Origin: a virus
DNA length: 64,000 nucleotides
Reading direction: 5' to 3' (one strand)
IMG/VR virus record: IMGVR_UViG_3300021959_000022
Coordinates: 1-64,000 of that record
The notes beneath the pieces are model-generated. The model saw nothing but the letters and a program-made list of their open reading frames with translations. It did no database searches and was not told the origin of the DNA. Of this stretch, positions 8,312 through 17,416 are shown piece by piece. A program made the translations under genes and the position numbers. Positions within the stretch are counted from its first letter, which is position 1. Each line of letters begins with the position of its first letter.

Positions 8312-9317
8312 AGATTCTTATAAATTTCCAATAACAAGTTGCGATCATAGTGTTCCGAATCCACTGCCATCAGTTGTGAATGCACGATTTCATCTATGGA
8401 TTCGAATGATTGTGTCAAATCTGTGGAGTCGTATTGTGTGATGTCTCTCTGCTGGATGAACGTCATCTCACGCAGTTTGTATTGACTGCTGAATGTGTCT
8501 TTGATGAAGTTGGATTCTTCGTAGGTTATTTCTGTGTCTATGTCCACACGCACATATGCTCGTTTTTTTAAAACAGATGCGTTGTGCAGTATTTCACTTA
8601 ATTTTAAAGTTTGGTAAACAGGCATGTCCGGCCAGTCGTGATATCGAGGATCGCCTCCATGTTCCAATTCCATGTAACCACGCCTGAAATCGTTGGCGTC
8701 TGAATAGTTGTGCGGAAAAGCATTGCCTATGTAATGGATGTTGCCCTTCATCTGTCGCTTGTGGAAGTGACCCGAGAAAACATAGCCATGATGATTCAAG
8801 TCATCTGCAGTGAGCTCGTTTGTGTCGGGCATGGAGACCATTGCGTTCATAAGGAAGTGTGGCAACTCAAAGTGTCCGAAAACGTACGGTTTGGCGGGCA
8901 TGTCCTTGAGTTGCTTCCATTCCTCTGACACCAGCCACGGGATAAACGCACAATCCTCTGTGTGGAATGGTTCCAGAATTAGTTTCAAATTTTTGATGTG
9001 TTTGGCGAATTCGATCGAATTCACTGAACGTGAATCCTTGTAGTACAAATCATGATTGCCCACAATGAAATAATTTTTTTCGAAGGAACTCGCGATCTTT
9101 TCTAAATTTTTTAATGAGTGTTGCAGTGTGGTGATGTTGATGGTCGCCCTCTGATGATGCCAGTCGCCCAAAAAGATACAGGTTTCGCAACCTTGTTGCT
9201 GTGCGTGTGGATGAACCAATCCACATATCTGTCGCAGTCTTCATTGAACTGTCTGGAGTTTCCTTTGTTGCCAAAGTGTATGTCTCCAAACACCGCCGCA
9301 CGTTTAAATGTTTGCAT
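8308..9317 (-). pseudogene. 47: Recombination endonuclease subunit gp47 (Mre11-like), reading frame interrupted
   Basis: This is the Mre11/SbcD-type nuclease partner of gp46. The first metal-binding motif, G-D-I-H (V-F-G-D-I-H-F-G), is in a frame that starts at ATG 9317. The other motifs, L-G-D-W-H, V-G-N-H-D and S-G-H-F-H, are in a second frame that continues to 8308. The two frames join around 9195-9215, where the first reads ...W-F-I-H-T-H and the second H-A-Q-Q-Q-G-C-E-T. A one-base change restores a normal protein of about 336 residues. This may be a sequencing error, a true mutation or, less likely, recoding. There is no obvious slippery run at the site. Confidence 0.85.
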
Positions 9318-9356
9318 TATGAATAAGTTTACTACAAAAAAATTTGTTTGTCTATC

Positions 9357-10325
9357 TTAATTGGTGGTATTGGTTAAATGATTTCTTGCTCGGTCCAGGT
9401 AATTTCTGAAACCTTTGGATATGTATAAATTCTTTACGAAACTCTCGACCAATTCTAAGTTCTTGAGGCTGTAAGCCTTGATCACTTCGGGATCAAAATT
9501 TTTGACATGCTTGATGAAATTGTAGGGAAAATTTGCTTGGAAAAATATTTCGGAGTATGGCATCCTTACCACAGTCAAATCCAACCCATCATCGTCTATC
9601 TTTATGTTGTCGGTACTGTATGCTTGGAAATGGGGGTGGATGTTGAATTCTTCCTTTATTGTTTTGATGAAATGATCTTTGTCGGGCCTCACTACGCCTT
9701 CCCGCACACACCTCGCGACGTACAACAGATGCCCGTTGGTGACGGGATATTGGAATCCCTTGCCCCAATGATCTTCACTGCTCCAACCGGGAAAGTACTG
9801 ATTCAGGTAGTGACCCAATACCTCACGCTCCAGGTCCTCCGACTCGTCGAACAGAGATTTCCATCTTTCGTAGTTGCGTTCCATGGATGATTCGCTCCAA
9901 CTCCAATTTGTGGCAAGCGAGGCGATGGTTTCGAATGCGAAATGGCGATCCTTCAAGGCCGCATACACCCATTTTTTAGCGAAATTCAAGGCCAGGCAGA
10001 ATTCAACGTCCGATGGATTGCAGTCCACAACGAAAAAATGTTTTTTGCCGATGTACTGTGACAGCCTGTTGGAGATTATGTGGTCCAGTGGCAGGGAATG
10101 GAATCCCAAAATAGGGTAATAGGATGGATTGTTCTTTATGAAACTGTCAAGGCCCTCTACCGACAAGTCGAACCGATCAAATGATGCCCAGAAATTATGA
10201 TCTGTGTTGAACTCGTTGCTGGACTTTTGTTTGATCCTATCAGGAAACAGCAGTCCTGCTAAAAAGTTTCCGCCCGCGCCAGGTATCCAGTAAAGGCCGT
10301 AATCACACGAGAATCGAGAGGCCAT
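9357..10325 (-). CDS. Hypothetical protein with P-loop-like N-terminus
   Basis: A 322-residue protein. Near the N-terminus W-I-P-G-A-G-G-N-F-L-A-G resembles the phosphate-binding loop of sulfotransferase-like proteins. The rest is rich in aromatic residues and shows no motif I can name. A strong Shine-Dalgarno AAGGAG (minus strand, about 10330-10335) lies just before ATG 10325 and overlaps the end of the gp55 gene, so translation is coupled to gp55. It sits between gp55 and gp47, where T4 carries small 55.x genes. Confidence 0.65.
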   Translation of the reverse strand: MASRFSCDYGLYWIPGAGGNFLAGLLFPDRIKQKSSNEFNTDHNFWASFDRFDLSVEGLDSFIKNNPSYYPILGFHSLPLDHIISNRLSQYIGKKHFFVVDCNPSDVEFCLALNFAKKWVYAALKDRHFAFETIASLATNWSWSESSMERNYERWKSLFDESEDLEREVLGHYLNQYFPGWSSEDHWGKGFQYPVTNGHLLYVARCVREGVVRPDKDHFIKTIKEEFNIHPHFQAYSTDNIKIDDDGLDLTVVRMPYSEIFFQANFPYNFIKHVKNFDPEVIKAYSLKNLELVESFVKNLYISKGFRNYLDRARNHLTNTTN

Positions 10326-10334
10326 GTTGACTCC

Positions 10335-11114
10335 TTAGCTGTCTTTGTCCGATAAATCTCTTTCCGCTTTCTGTTGGATTTCCCATTCTATCTGTCTGGT
10401 ATGAGAAGGCATCATGCCATTCTCTTGCAGGATGTCGTCTCTGAGAGATTGATTTTTCTTCTCCACATTCAAGATCCTTGTGAAAGAGTTTGTTATGGCC
10501 GCTGTGTAATAAGCAAATGGATTGTCTGACTTGGATTCATCGAACTGCAATCCGATCTGGCTGAGTTGCATGAGTGCTTGGCCCTGCATCTCGTCATTGT
10601 ATGTGTAACCACGCCAGTTGCCTCTGGTTCCGTACCTCTGTGTCAACAGTATGAACATCTTGGCCAGAGTGTTGGTCATCTTGCCATGATCAGGAGAGAA
10701 GTGTCCATTGGACAGTCCGCCCTTCCAGTGCGATTTGCCCACGCAGACCAATTTTTCCTTGTCGTCGTATTTCCAGTGCTGATAGGGTGGAAAGTTCACC
10801 TTGGCCTTGGATTCTGCTATGTTCTTGGGATTCACCTTGCGTTTGGAGTTGGGCACATGGTCGAATGTCATCACTCGGAACACGATATCTGACTTTTCTA
10901 TCTTCTTTGGATCATGTTTCTCACCGGTCTCACGTTCTAATCTTTTAGCCCGTTCTCTCTTGCCCTGTGCAACCGATCGTATGTTGATCTTGTCTATGGA
11001 TGGCACGATGATGTCATAGTTCCTGTACTCTTCGGACAGATATTCGCTGTAAGTGGCCTTGCTCAGGTGTATTTGCTTGAGCATGTCTCTGTTGTTTAGA
11101 TATTTTGTGGCCAT
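10335..11114 (-). CDS. 55: Late-transcription sigma factor gp55-like
   Basis: A 259-residue protein matching the T4-like late sigma factor. The N-terminus has T-K-Y-L-N-N-R-D-M-L-K-Q-I. The sigma region 2-like core lies in the C-terminal third, with N-P-F-A-Y-Y-T-A-A-I-T-N-S-F and K-K-N-Q-S-L-R-D-D. It is longer than T4 gp55 (185 residues), as in marine T4-like phages, owing to a Lys-rich middle. gp55 directs host RNA polymerase to TATAAATA-type late promoters; candidate sites are noted below. It is divergent from the baseplate operon and heads the minus-strand gp55-gp47-gp46 unit. Confidence 0.92.
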   Translation of the reverse strand: MATKYLNNRDMLKQIHLSKATYSEYLSEEYRNYDIIVPSIDKINIRSVAQGKRERAKRLERETGEKHDPKKIEKSDIVFRVMTFDHVPNSKRKVNPKNIAESKAKVNFPPYQHWKYDDKEKLVCVGKSHWKGGLSNGHFSPDHGKMTNTLAKMFILLTQRYGTRGNWRGYTYNDEMQGQALMQLSQIGLQFDESKSDNPFAYYTAAITNSFTRILNVEKKNQSLRDDILQENGMMPSHTRQIEWEIQQKAERDLSDKDS

Positions 11115-11165
11115 AAATTGCAGTATTTGTTTGTTAGCATGTACAAATTATAATATATGTAGTTA
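11115..11165. promoter_or_regulatory. Divergent promoter region between gp55 and the baseplate operon
   Basis: This 51-base AT-rich gap separates the divergent gp55 and gp48 genes. A TATAAT at 11149-11154 on the plus strand could be a -10 element for the baseplate genes, with only a weak TTTGTT-like -35 upstream. The plus-strand ATAAAT near 11113-11118 is not in the right place for a clear call. The position makes promoters in both directions likely, but the elements themselves are weak. Confidence 0.4.
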
Positions 11166-11189
11166 ATGATTGCAAAAAATATCTGCAAT

Positions 11190-12110
11190 ATGATAACAAA
11201 TTTTTTCAACAAGGGTTCGGAGTATTTAAAAAAGGGCGTTGGCAAGATAGGTTCCGTCACGGGCATAGGCCAAACCATAGGCAGCAGATTGGCAGCGGCC
11301 GGCCTTCCTTTGGGAGGCATATTTGGCAGGCAAGAGTCTGCACTGCCACAGCAGGCATCTATATCATCCGGCACAACTGATTGGGCAGTTACCATAGGTT
11401 GTCCACAGTTCGACACACTGATGGCCGATTCCAAGATACTAAAAGTCATGGCGGACAAACCCTACAAGGGTGTGAGATTCCCCACAACTCCTGCCGTGTT
11501 CATGTCTCATTCTGCGTCATATGATTCTCGTGCTGTGTTGCACAACAACTATCCTTACTATTCATACCAAAATTCGCAGGTGGATTCCATGACCATCAAT
11601 GGTAATTTCCCCGTTATGAACAAGACCGATGGACAAAATTGGTTGGCAGCCATACACTTCCTACGAACAGTAACCAAGATGTACTACGGAAGAGGAGATA
11701 ATCAAGGCAATCCTCCTCCGGTGTGTAAATTGAACGGTTATGGCGAACATGTCTTTCAAAATGTGCCTGTCATCATCACGAACTTCACTGTGGATCTCAG
11801 AGCAGACGTAGACTACATTCCTGTAAGCCTAACTTCCACAAAAACAGAAACTTTGGTGCAGGGTGGAGAAATAACAATTGAGCAAATGGCTCCCATTGCG
11901 TCGACTCCTATTGGTGGTTTCGATTATAGGCCGAGTAAAAAATACGGCCCGATCGCAGGACAAGTGGAAGTGGACGGCATCACTTATGTGCCGACCGATT
12001 CTATGATAACTGTTCAGTGTGTACCTGTGTACTCACGCAACAAGATTTCCAAATTCTTTAACCTAAAAGATTTTGCAGCCGGTAGCTTGGCCAAAGATGG
12101 ATTCATTTAA
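11190..12110 (+). CDS. 48: Baseplate tail-tube cap protein gp48-like
   Basis: About 306 residues from ATG 11190. An in-frame ATG at 11166 would add eight residues, but M-I-T-N-F-F-N-K-G looks like the usual start of these proteins. The C-terminal two thirds (F-P-T-T-P-A-V-F, the N-Y-P-Y-Y-S-Y block, T-K-M-Y-Y-G-R-G) are typical of marine T4-like gp48. In T4, gp48 caps the hub and wedge assembly and starts tail-tube polymerisation together with gp54. It is the first gene of the plus-strand late module and overlaps gp53 by one base. Confidence 0.8.
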   Translation: MITNFFNKGSEYLKKGVGKIGSVTGIGQTIGSRLAAAGLPLGGIFGRQESALPQQASISSGTTDWAVTIGCPQFDTLMADSKILKVMADKPYKGVRFPTTPAVFMSHSASYDSRAVLHNNYPYYSYQNSQVDSMTINGNFPVMNKTDGQNWLAAIHFLRTVTKMYYGRGDNQGNPPPVCKLNGYGEHVFQNVPVIITNFTVDLRADVDYIPVSLTSTKTETLVQGGEITIEQMAPIASTPIGGFDYRPSKKYGPIAGQVEVDGITYVPTDSMITVQCVPVYSRNKISKFFNLKDFAAGSLAKDGFI

Positions 12111-12409
12111 TGGCAACATACAAAAACACATCACCTTATGCTAAGACAGGACAGGGAGTAGAGTCTCTCGCTGTGTTGAACAAAAGAATGTTTGCTTTCG
12201 AGCCGGACGACATCGAGTATGAAATCGACTCTTGGTATCAGAACCGTCCTGATCTATTAGCACATGATCTTTACGGTGATGCTAAACTGTGGTGGGTGTT
12301 CATGCACAGAAACATGGACGTGATAACAGATCCGATTTGGTCGTTCTCGGCGGGTGCTGTGATCAGGATACCTAAGAAGCCAACATTAGAAAAGTATTTG
12401 GGAATATAA
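12110..12409 (+). CDS. 53: Baseplate wedge protein gp53
   Basis: A 99-residue protein. The features Y-x-x-T...A-F-E-P-D-D-I-E-Y-E-I and the W-W-V-F-M-H-R-N segment with a short C-terminal LysM-like end (I-R-I-P) match gp53 of T4-like phages. T4 gp53 is longer. In T4 it joins neighbouring wedges around the hub. Its ATG shares the last base of the gp48 stop codon (TAATG arrangement), and the next start follows one base after its stop. Confidence 0.88.
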   Translation: MATYKNTSPYAKTGQGVESLAVLNKRMFAFEPDDIEYEIDSWYQNRPDLLAHDLYGDAKLWWVFMHRNMDVITDPIWSFSAGAVIRIPKKPTLEKYLGI

Positions 12410-12410
12410 T

Positions 12411-15020
12411 ATGTCAACGCGATCAAACTTGACCAATGTAAGCGATGTGGTCAACAACAAGAGATTAGAAAACAGCTACAAGTTGCCATATGACCTTAGT
12501 GGCTTTGGATATGCCAAAGCATTCAAATCCAAGACAAAATCTCCTGGTGTTCATCCCAACATCAGCAAGGGAAACATCACAATAAACGAAGACGGAAGCA
12601 GGAATGGCACAGTCACCAATTCGTTGATGGGGTCGGCCGAACAGGAACAGATACAGTTCTACAAAAAAGATTTAGGTGACACATCTCATCCCTTCTCGCT
12701 CAATCGTGAACCTGAGCAAGACACACTGATAGGTGCCAACAATGAAGTGACAGACAAATTGGGCAATGGTTACACACACCCATTCAGCCAAAACACAGAA
12801 GTGGGCGGGTTCGGAGGAAACTCCACTGGCAACACTTCTACATCATCCAACACACAATTGCCAAATGGCAATGTTTTGCTTGATTATGAACCAATGAATT
12901 ACATCATCACCTTGTCGTGTTTGAGCAAGCAAGCATTCAACACAGGAGTGAACGGAACCGAAACGGTCATTCTGCAAAGCGGAGGTAAAGGAAAACAAGG
13001 CGACGGACCTTTGGGCGTTGATTATTACATAGACAACTTGGTTATTAGGAACAGCGTTGCCCCCAACGAAGTTACCGCGTCAGGCAGTATGTATCAAATT
13101 TTGTTTGATGTGACAGAGCCCTACGGCACTTCCTTCATAGATGCCTTGATACAAGCGGCCAAGATACAAGGATACAAAGATCATACCACCGCCGTGTACA
13201 ATCTAAGGATAGAATTCAAAGGTTATGATGAAAATCAACAACCAAAGTCCAACATACCGTTTTCTACCAGAGATGTTCCCATGAACATCTATGATGTCAA
13301 GATGAACATCGATGCAGGAGTTACAACTTATCAGTGTCAGTGCAGACCAGGCACTGCTCTTCCATTGACGGATTTGTATCAAACACTACAAGCCAGTGTG
13401 ACATGCTCGGGCGACACGGTGGGAGACCTGATAGAAGATTTCTTGAACAAATACTCACAAGAATTATCCAGCTTGCAGACCAACAGCAATCTAAAATTCA
13501 AGCCAGGCAAAACTGATCAGTACGTTTTGGACAGATCCGGTAGCATGAAAGACATATTGTCATCACCGATCAACTATTCTGAGTCATCGTCACTGATCAA
13601 GATGTTCGCTGTTTCCAACTTGGGAGTGAATCAAGCACCTCCCGGTTACGCGAGGATAGTTACCGTTAACAAAGGCACCAAGATCCAGACATTCATTGAA
13701 GCAGTGGTCAAGGAGAGTAGATTTTATAGGGATCAGTTCGTTGGCAACCGACCCAAGACTCTTGAGTTGACAACACTGAGGCTTGAGACACAGTTGGAAA
13801 TTGGTGAAGACAACGGCAACGGAAGGGACCAGTACACATTTGTTTATGTGTTGAGATCGCAAGTGTACACTTCGGATTTGATGGACGGAACCATTGACAT
13901 CACCAACTATTTGACCCCTTCAAGGACTTATAATTACAGTTTCACGGGTGCCAACAGGGATGTGTTGAATTTCAACCTGAATTATCAATTTTCTTACTAC
14001 CAGGTTATTCCTTATCTTGTAGATGATGGATCCGCAGGAGATCTCACAGGATCCGCCGGCGGCGAAGTTGGACAAGATATAAATCTTGGTGACCAAACCA
14101 AAAAGTCAACAGTGGGAGATGTTAAGAACGAAGTTCAGAACATTGGACAGCAGGACTTGATAGACGGACTCAATGATTCCAACGGACAGATAGTACAGTC
14201 CTTCCAGGATCTAATACAGAATCCACGTGCTGACTTGGTTGTCACCAACATTGAAATTTTAGGTGATCCTTACTGGATACCACAAAAAAACGTCAGCAAT
14301 AGGTCATTCCAAAACACATTCACTGGCACCACAAACACAGATGCAAGTGGAGCCGTGGCCACCGACGAAGGTCAATTGGTCATCAAGATAAACGTGAAGC
14401 AACCCGTGGATCTCGATGACGAATCCGGACTGTTTAAGAATTTACAAGACATACAAGGATTCCAAGGATTCTACAGAGTTTATCTGTGTGAACACAGATT
14501 TGAAAACGGCATTTACACAACTGTGCTGTCGTGCTACAGAGTAAAAAATCAAAGCTCTGAAACCAAAAAGGAAGTGTCAAAATCGTCACTCACAAATGAT
14601 TCCATCATTAAGGTCTATGATCTACCAACTTTGGCAGATGTGGGTGCATCAGGAGAAGGCGAAGGTTTTTCTCCTCAGGTTGAAATAATAAGCATGGCGG
14701 GAGATGCCTTTGGTGGTGGCACAAAATGGTGGGAGTCGGGTAATGTGGTCAAGATGCCAATCAACGAGGCGGTGTCAAATGGCGGAACCGGCGGTGCAGT
14801 TGGCATCGTTAAAAAATCAACTGTGGGGCAAAGTTTGAACTCGATGGGTCCTGATGTGATAACCCCAAAAATCGATGTGGAATTTGTTGCTAACAAGTCT
14901 GCGAATTTGGACAAATATTTGGGAGAAGGGCAAAGGAATAGGTTACAAGAAAATTTAGGCACCTCGCCACAAGCTACTCAACTTGCGGGTGAGAGAGGCT
15001 ACATAATAGGTGGATTATAA
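12411..15020 (+). CDS. Large baseplate hub-like protein (possible gp27 counterpart)
   Basis: An 869-residue protein with no Cys-rich or membrane regions. The N-terminal 150 residues are low-complexity Asn/Ser/Gly/Thr. The middle (about 160-480) has beta-rich segments such as D-V-T-E-P-Y-G-T-S-F and P-M-N-I-Y-D-V-K-M. It lies between gp53 and gp5, the position of large hub proteins in marine T4-like phages, and is the best candidate partner of gp5 (the gp27 role). This is inferred from position and style, not from a recognised domain. It overlaps the gp5 start by one base. Confidence 0.6.
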   Translation: MSTRSNLTNVSDVVNNKRLENSYKLPYDLSGFGYAKAFKSKTKSPGVHPNISKGNITINEDGSRNGTVTNSLMGSAEQEQIQFYKKDLGDTSHPFSLNREPEQDTLIGANNEVTDKLGNGYTHPFSQNTEVGGFGGNSTGNTSTSSNTQLPNGNVLLDYEPMNYIITLSCLSKQAFNTGVNGTETVILQSGGKGKQGDGPLGVDYYIDNLVIRNSVAPNEVTASGSMYQILFDVTEPYGTSFIDALIQAAKIQGYKDHTTAVYNLRIEFKGYDENQQPKSNIPFSTRDVPMNIYDVKMNIDAGVTTYQCQCRPGTALPLTDLYQTLQASVTCSGDTVGDLIEDFLNKYSQELSSLQTNSNLKFKPGKTDQYVLDRSGSMKDILSSPINYSESSSLIKMFAVSNLGVNQAPPGYARIVTVNKGTKIQTFIEAVVKESRFYRDQFVGNRPKTLELTTLRLETQLEIGEDNGNGRDQYTFVYVLRSQVYTSDLMDGTIDITNYLTPSRTYNYSFTGANRDVLNFNLNYQFSYYQVIPYLVDDGSAGDLTGSAGGEVGQDINLGDQTKKSTVGDVKNEVQNIGQQDLIDGLNDSNGQIVQSFQDLIQNPRADLVVTNIEILGDPYWIPQKNVSNRSFQNTFTGTTNTDASGAVATDEGQLVIKINVKQPVDLDDESGLFKNLQDIQGFQGFYRVYLCEHRFENGIYTTVLSCYRVKNQSSETKKEVSKSSLTNDSIIKVYDLPTLADVGASGEGEGFSPQVEIISMAGDAFGGGTKWWESGNVVKMPINEAVSNGGTGGAVGIVKKSTVGQSLNSMGPDVITPKIDVEFVANKSANLDKYLGEGQRNRLQENLGTSPQATQLAGERGYIIGGL

Positions 15021-16609
15021 TGCCAGTCAATAAAAGATCAGCGACAGACATCAGCAACAGAATAAAAACTTTTCCCGGACCGTATGTGGCATATGTCAAA
15101 AGCGCCACAGATGTCAACAGGATGGGGAGACTGGCAGTGCATATTCCGGAACTGCATGGAACATACGATGAAGTTTCCAAGACCCTGGGAGCCGCGACCA
15201 TTATGGTCTCATACTGCTCGCCCTTCGCGGGCACAACTCCGCTGAGCGAAACCACCGACGGAAATCGAGAGTATGGCAACACCCAGAAGTCGTATGGATT
15301 CTGGATGGTACCACCAGACATAGACACCAAAGTTTTGGTCATGTTCGCCAACGGTGACATAAACCGTGGATATTGGATGGGATGTGTGTTCGAGGAATAC
15401 ATGAATCACATGACTCCGGGCAACGCAAACAGTCAACCCAACAAGTATGTTGGCACCTCTTTTGAAAACGACAGATATTACAGTGAATTTGGCATGGAGT
15501 CGGCGCCTGTGGCCGAAGCACAAAGGAAAGCCGAAACGAATTTGGTGAGCAGGGGAAACCTTGACCCGGACAAAGACTCCGTGTACACAGTCCGCCCGGT
15601 CAACCCCTACATGGCGGATGCACTGATCGGCCAAGGCCTGCACAATGACAATGTGCGTGGAGGCACATCATCTTCTGCACGACGCGAAACACCATCTCAG
15701 GTGTTCGGCATATCCACACCAGGACCCATAGACTTTGAAGGCCAACAGACTCCACCTCGCGAATCCATCAACAGGCACGGCAAAATTTTCAGTGGCGGCG
15801 GACCAAACCCCGGCAACACCATAGGCAAGGTGGCACACTCTCGCCTTGGAGGACATCAGTTCGTCATGGATGACGGTACTCCAGCGAAGAAAGTCAACAG
15901 ATCCATCACCCAACCCATAACAAATGAACTGATAAGATTGAGAACCAGAAGCGGCGCCCAACTCTTACTGCACAACACCGAAGGGTTGGTGTACATCACA
16001 AACAATGATGGCACAGCTTGGATAGAATTCACTCAGGACGGCAAGATAGATATCTGGTCACAGGACAGCATCAGCGTACATACCAGAATGGATTACAACA
16101 TGAAGGCGGACAGGGACATAAACTTGGAAGCCGGAAGGAACATCAACATAAAAGCCATCGGCACATCACCATTCTCTGATGACACAGCCACCAAGGGCAG
16201 GATCCACATCGATGCGGGTTCCAACATAGAAATGAAGGCGGCGGCGGACATCAAACAAAAAGCCGCTGTTGATTTCAAACTGTATGCTGGAGTGAATGGC
16301 AAGATAGAAGTTGGCACCAACATAAATTTCTATGCCGGCGTAGACTTCCTTGCCAATACAGGAAATGAAATACACATGAACACAGCCGGCAAGGTTTCGG
16401 CGGGACACGTGGGAAGCACCAATGTTGAAAGCCTAACAACTTACACCAACCAGGGAATATATTTCAATGACACACTTGCTCAGGCACAGTCGATATTGAA
16501 AAGGGTGCCGACCAAAGAGCCTTACGCTGAACATGAAAACAAAAGACCAGACAAGACCACTTGGCATGAAACTGACAGAGAATTGCCAGATGAAAGAGAG
16601 ATAACATAA
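15020..16609 (+). CDS. 5: gp5-like baseplate hub/spike protein without a lysozyme domain
   Basis: A 529-residue protein. The N-terminal OB-fold (about 18-130) has V-K-S-A-x-D-x-x-R-M-G-R-L and D-T-K-V-L-V-M-F-A-N-G-D. The C-terminal third (about 320-470) has repeated beta-helix strands of D-I-N-L-E-A-G / N-I-N-I-K-A type ending in an N-x-x-S-G-H-V-like tail, as in the VgrG/gp5 needle. The linker between them lacks the Glu-Asp-Thr lysozyme domain found in T4 gp5, so cell-wall cleavage must come from another protein. It is followed directly by the PAAR tip gene. Confidence 0.85.
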   Translation: MPVNKRSATDISNRIKTFPGPYVAYVKSATDVNRMGRLAVHIPELHGTYDEVSKTLGAATIMVSYCSPFAGTTPLSETTDGNREYGNTQKSYGFWMVPPDIDTKVLVMFANGDINRGYWMGCVFEEYMNHMTPGNANSQPNKYVGTSFENDRYYSEFGMESAPVAEAQRKAETNLVSRGNLDPDKDSVYTVRPVNPYMADALIGQGLHNDNVRGGTSSSARRETPSQVFGISTPGPIDFEGQQTPPRESINRHGKIFSGGGPNPGNTIGKVAHSRLGGHQFVMDDGTPAKKVNRSITQPITNELIRLRTRSGAQLLLHNTEGLVYITNNDGTAWIEFTQDGKIDIWSQDSISVHTRMDYNMKADRDINLEAGRNINIKAIGTSPFSDDTATKGRIHIDAGSNIEMKAAADIKQKAAVDFKLYAGVNGKIEVGTNINFYAGVDFLANTGNEIHMNTAGKVSAGHVGSTNVESLTTYTNQGIYFNDTLAQAQSILKRVPTKEPYAEHENKRPDKTTWHETDRELPDEREIT

Positions 16610-16908
16610 TGCCTTTGGCAGCTAGACAAACAGATGCTGTGGCAACGGGCCACGGTTGTGATGGCACAACTACATTGGCAGCCCCTGGACAAAGCACTGT
16701 GTACGCAGAAGGTTTGTTGTGGTGTAGGTTAGGAGATGTGACTGTCAGCCATTTGGTACCATCAGGTGAAGACTGCGTGGCTCACGTCGCTTCCATTTCA
16801 GGATCCAGCAGTTCTGTTTATGTGGAGGGAGTTTTATGTGCAAGGAAAGGCGATGGTTGTGATGCTGGTTCTATTACAGGCAGTGCGGCCACAGTTTATG
16901 CAGGTTAA
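16609..16908 (+). CDS. 5.4: PAAR-repeat spike tip protein (gp5.4-like)
   Basis: A 99-residue protein built from PAAR-type repeats. It starts with P-L-A-A-R-Q-T-D, then G-H-G-C, H-L-V-P-S-G-E-D-C and G-D-G-C-D-A-G-S. The His and Cys residues are placed to bind the metal ion that sharpens the cone on the gp5 needle. Its ATG overlaps the gp5 stop by one base, as expected for the partner that caps the spike. gp25 follows after nine bases. Confidence 0.88.
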   Translation: MPLAARQTDAVATGHGCDGTTTLAAPGQSTVYAEGLLWCRLGDVTVSHLVPSGEDCVAHVASISGSSSSVYVEGVLCARKGDGCDAGSITGSAATVYAG

Positions 16909-16917
16909 ATATAAAAT

Positions 16918-17370
16918 ATGTCCACAGTAACTTACAAATCAAAATCAACAGTGCAGAAGAACACTTCCGCAAGGACACAACTGTTCAAGGGGTTTTCCAC
17001 ACAGGGCAACAACTTCAAGGACACTAAACTGTATGATTTCGAGTTGGTTAAACAGGATCTGTTCAATCATTTCAACATAAGGAAGGGAGAGAAGTTGGAA
17101 AATCCGGAGTTCGGAACCAACATCTGGCAGTACATATTCGACCCGTTGGACGATCAAACCCGAGAAGCCATCACACAGGATGTGCAAAACGTCATAAACT
17201 ATGATCCCAGAGTCGTTTTAGACAGTTTACAGCTGGATGAATACGAGCACGGAATTCAGATCACCATCGGAGTGGTGTATGTGGCCTATGGAGTCGCAGA
17301 GCGAATGAACCTTTTGTTCGATCAAAACCAAGGTTTGATGACACAATCTTCTCAATTGTATCCAGTCTAA
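16918..17370 (+). CDS. 25: Baseplate wedge protein gp25
   Basis: A 150-residue protein of the GpW/gp25 family. The core has G-E-K-L-E-N-P-E-F-G-T-N-I-W (about 59-72), the EPR-like D-P-L-D-D-Q-T-R-E-A segment and D-P-R-V-V-L-D-S-L. In contractile tails gp25 joins gp6 and gp7 in the wedge and helps start sheath assembly. The N-terminal 40 residues are polar and Lys/Thr-rich. It sits before gp6, as in other marine T4-like phages. Confidence 0.92.
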   Translation: MSTVTYKSKSTVQKNTSARTQLFKGFSTQGNNFKDTKLYDFELVKQDLFNHFNIRKGEKLENPEFGTNIWQYIFDPLDDQTREAITQDVQNVINYDPRVVLDSLQLDEYEHGIQITIGVVYVAYGVAERMNLLFDQNQGLMTQSSQLYPV

Positions 17371-17402
17371 AAGGTAGAATAAAGTGCTTACATTATTTCT
17401 AC

Positions 17403-17410
17403 AATAAATA
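17403..17410 (+). promoter_or_regulatory. Possible T4-type late promoter before gp6
   Basis: AATAAATA lies at 17403-17410, six bases before the gp6 ATG at 17417. This matches the gp55-dependent late element TATAAATA at seven of eight positions. Transcription from such an element would start at or next to the start codon. The 46-base gap between gp25 and gp6 is one of the few spaces in the module where a promoter could lie. Confidence 0.45.
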
Positions 17411-17416
17411 TTAACA

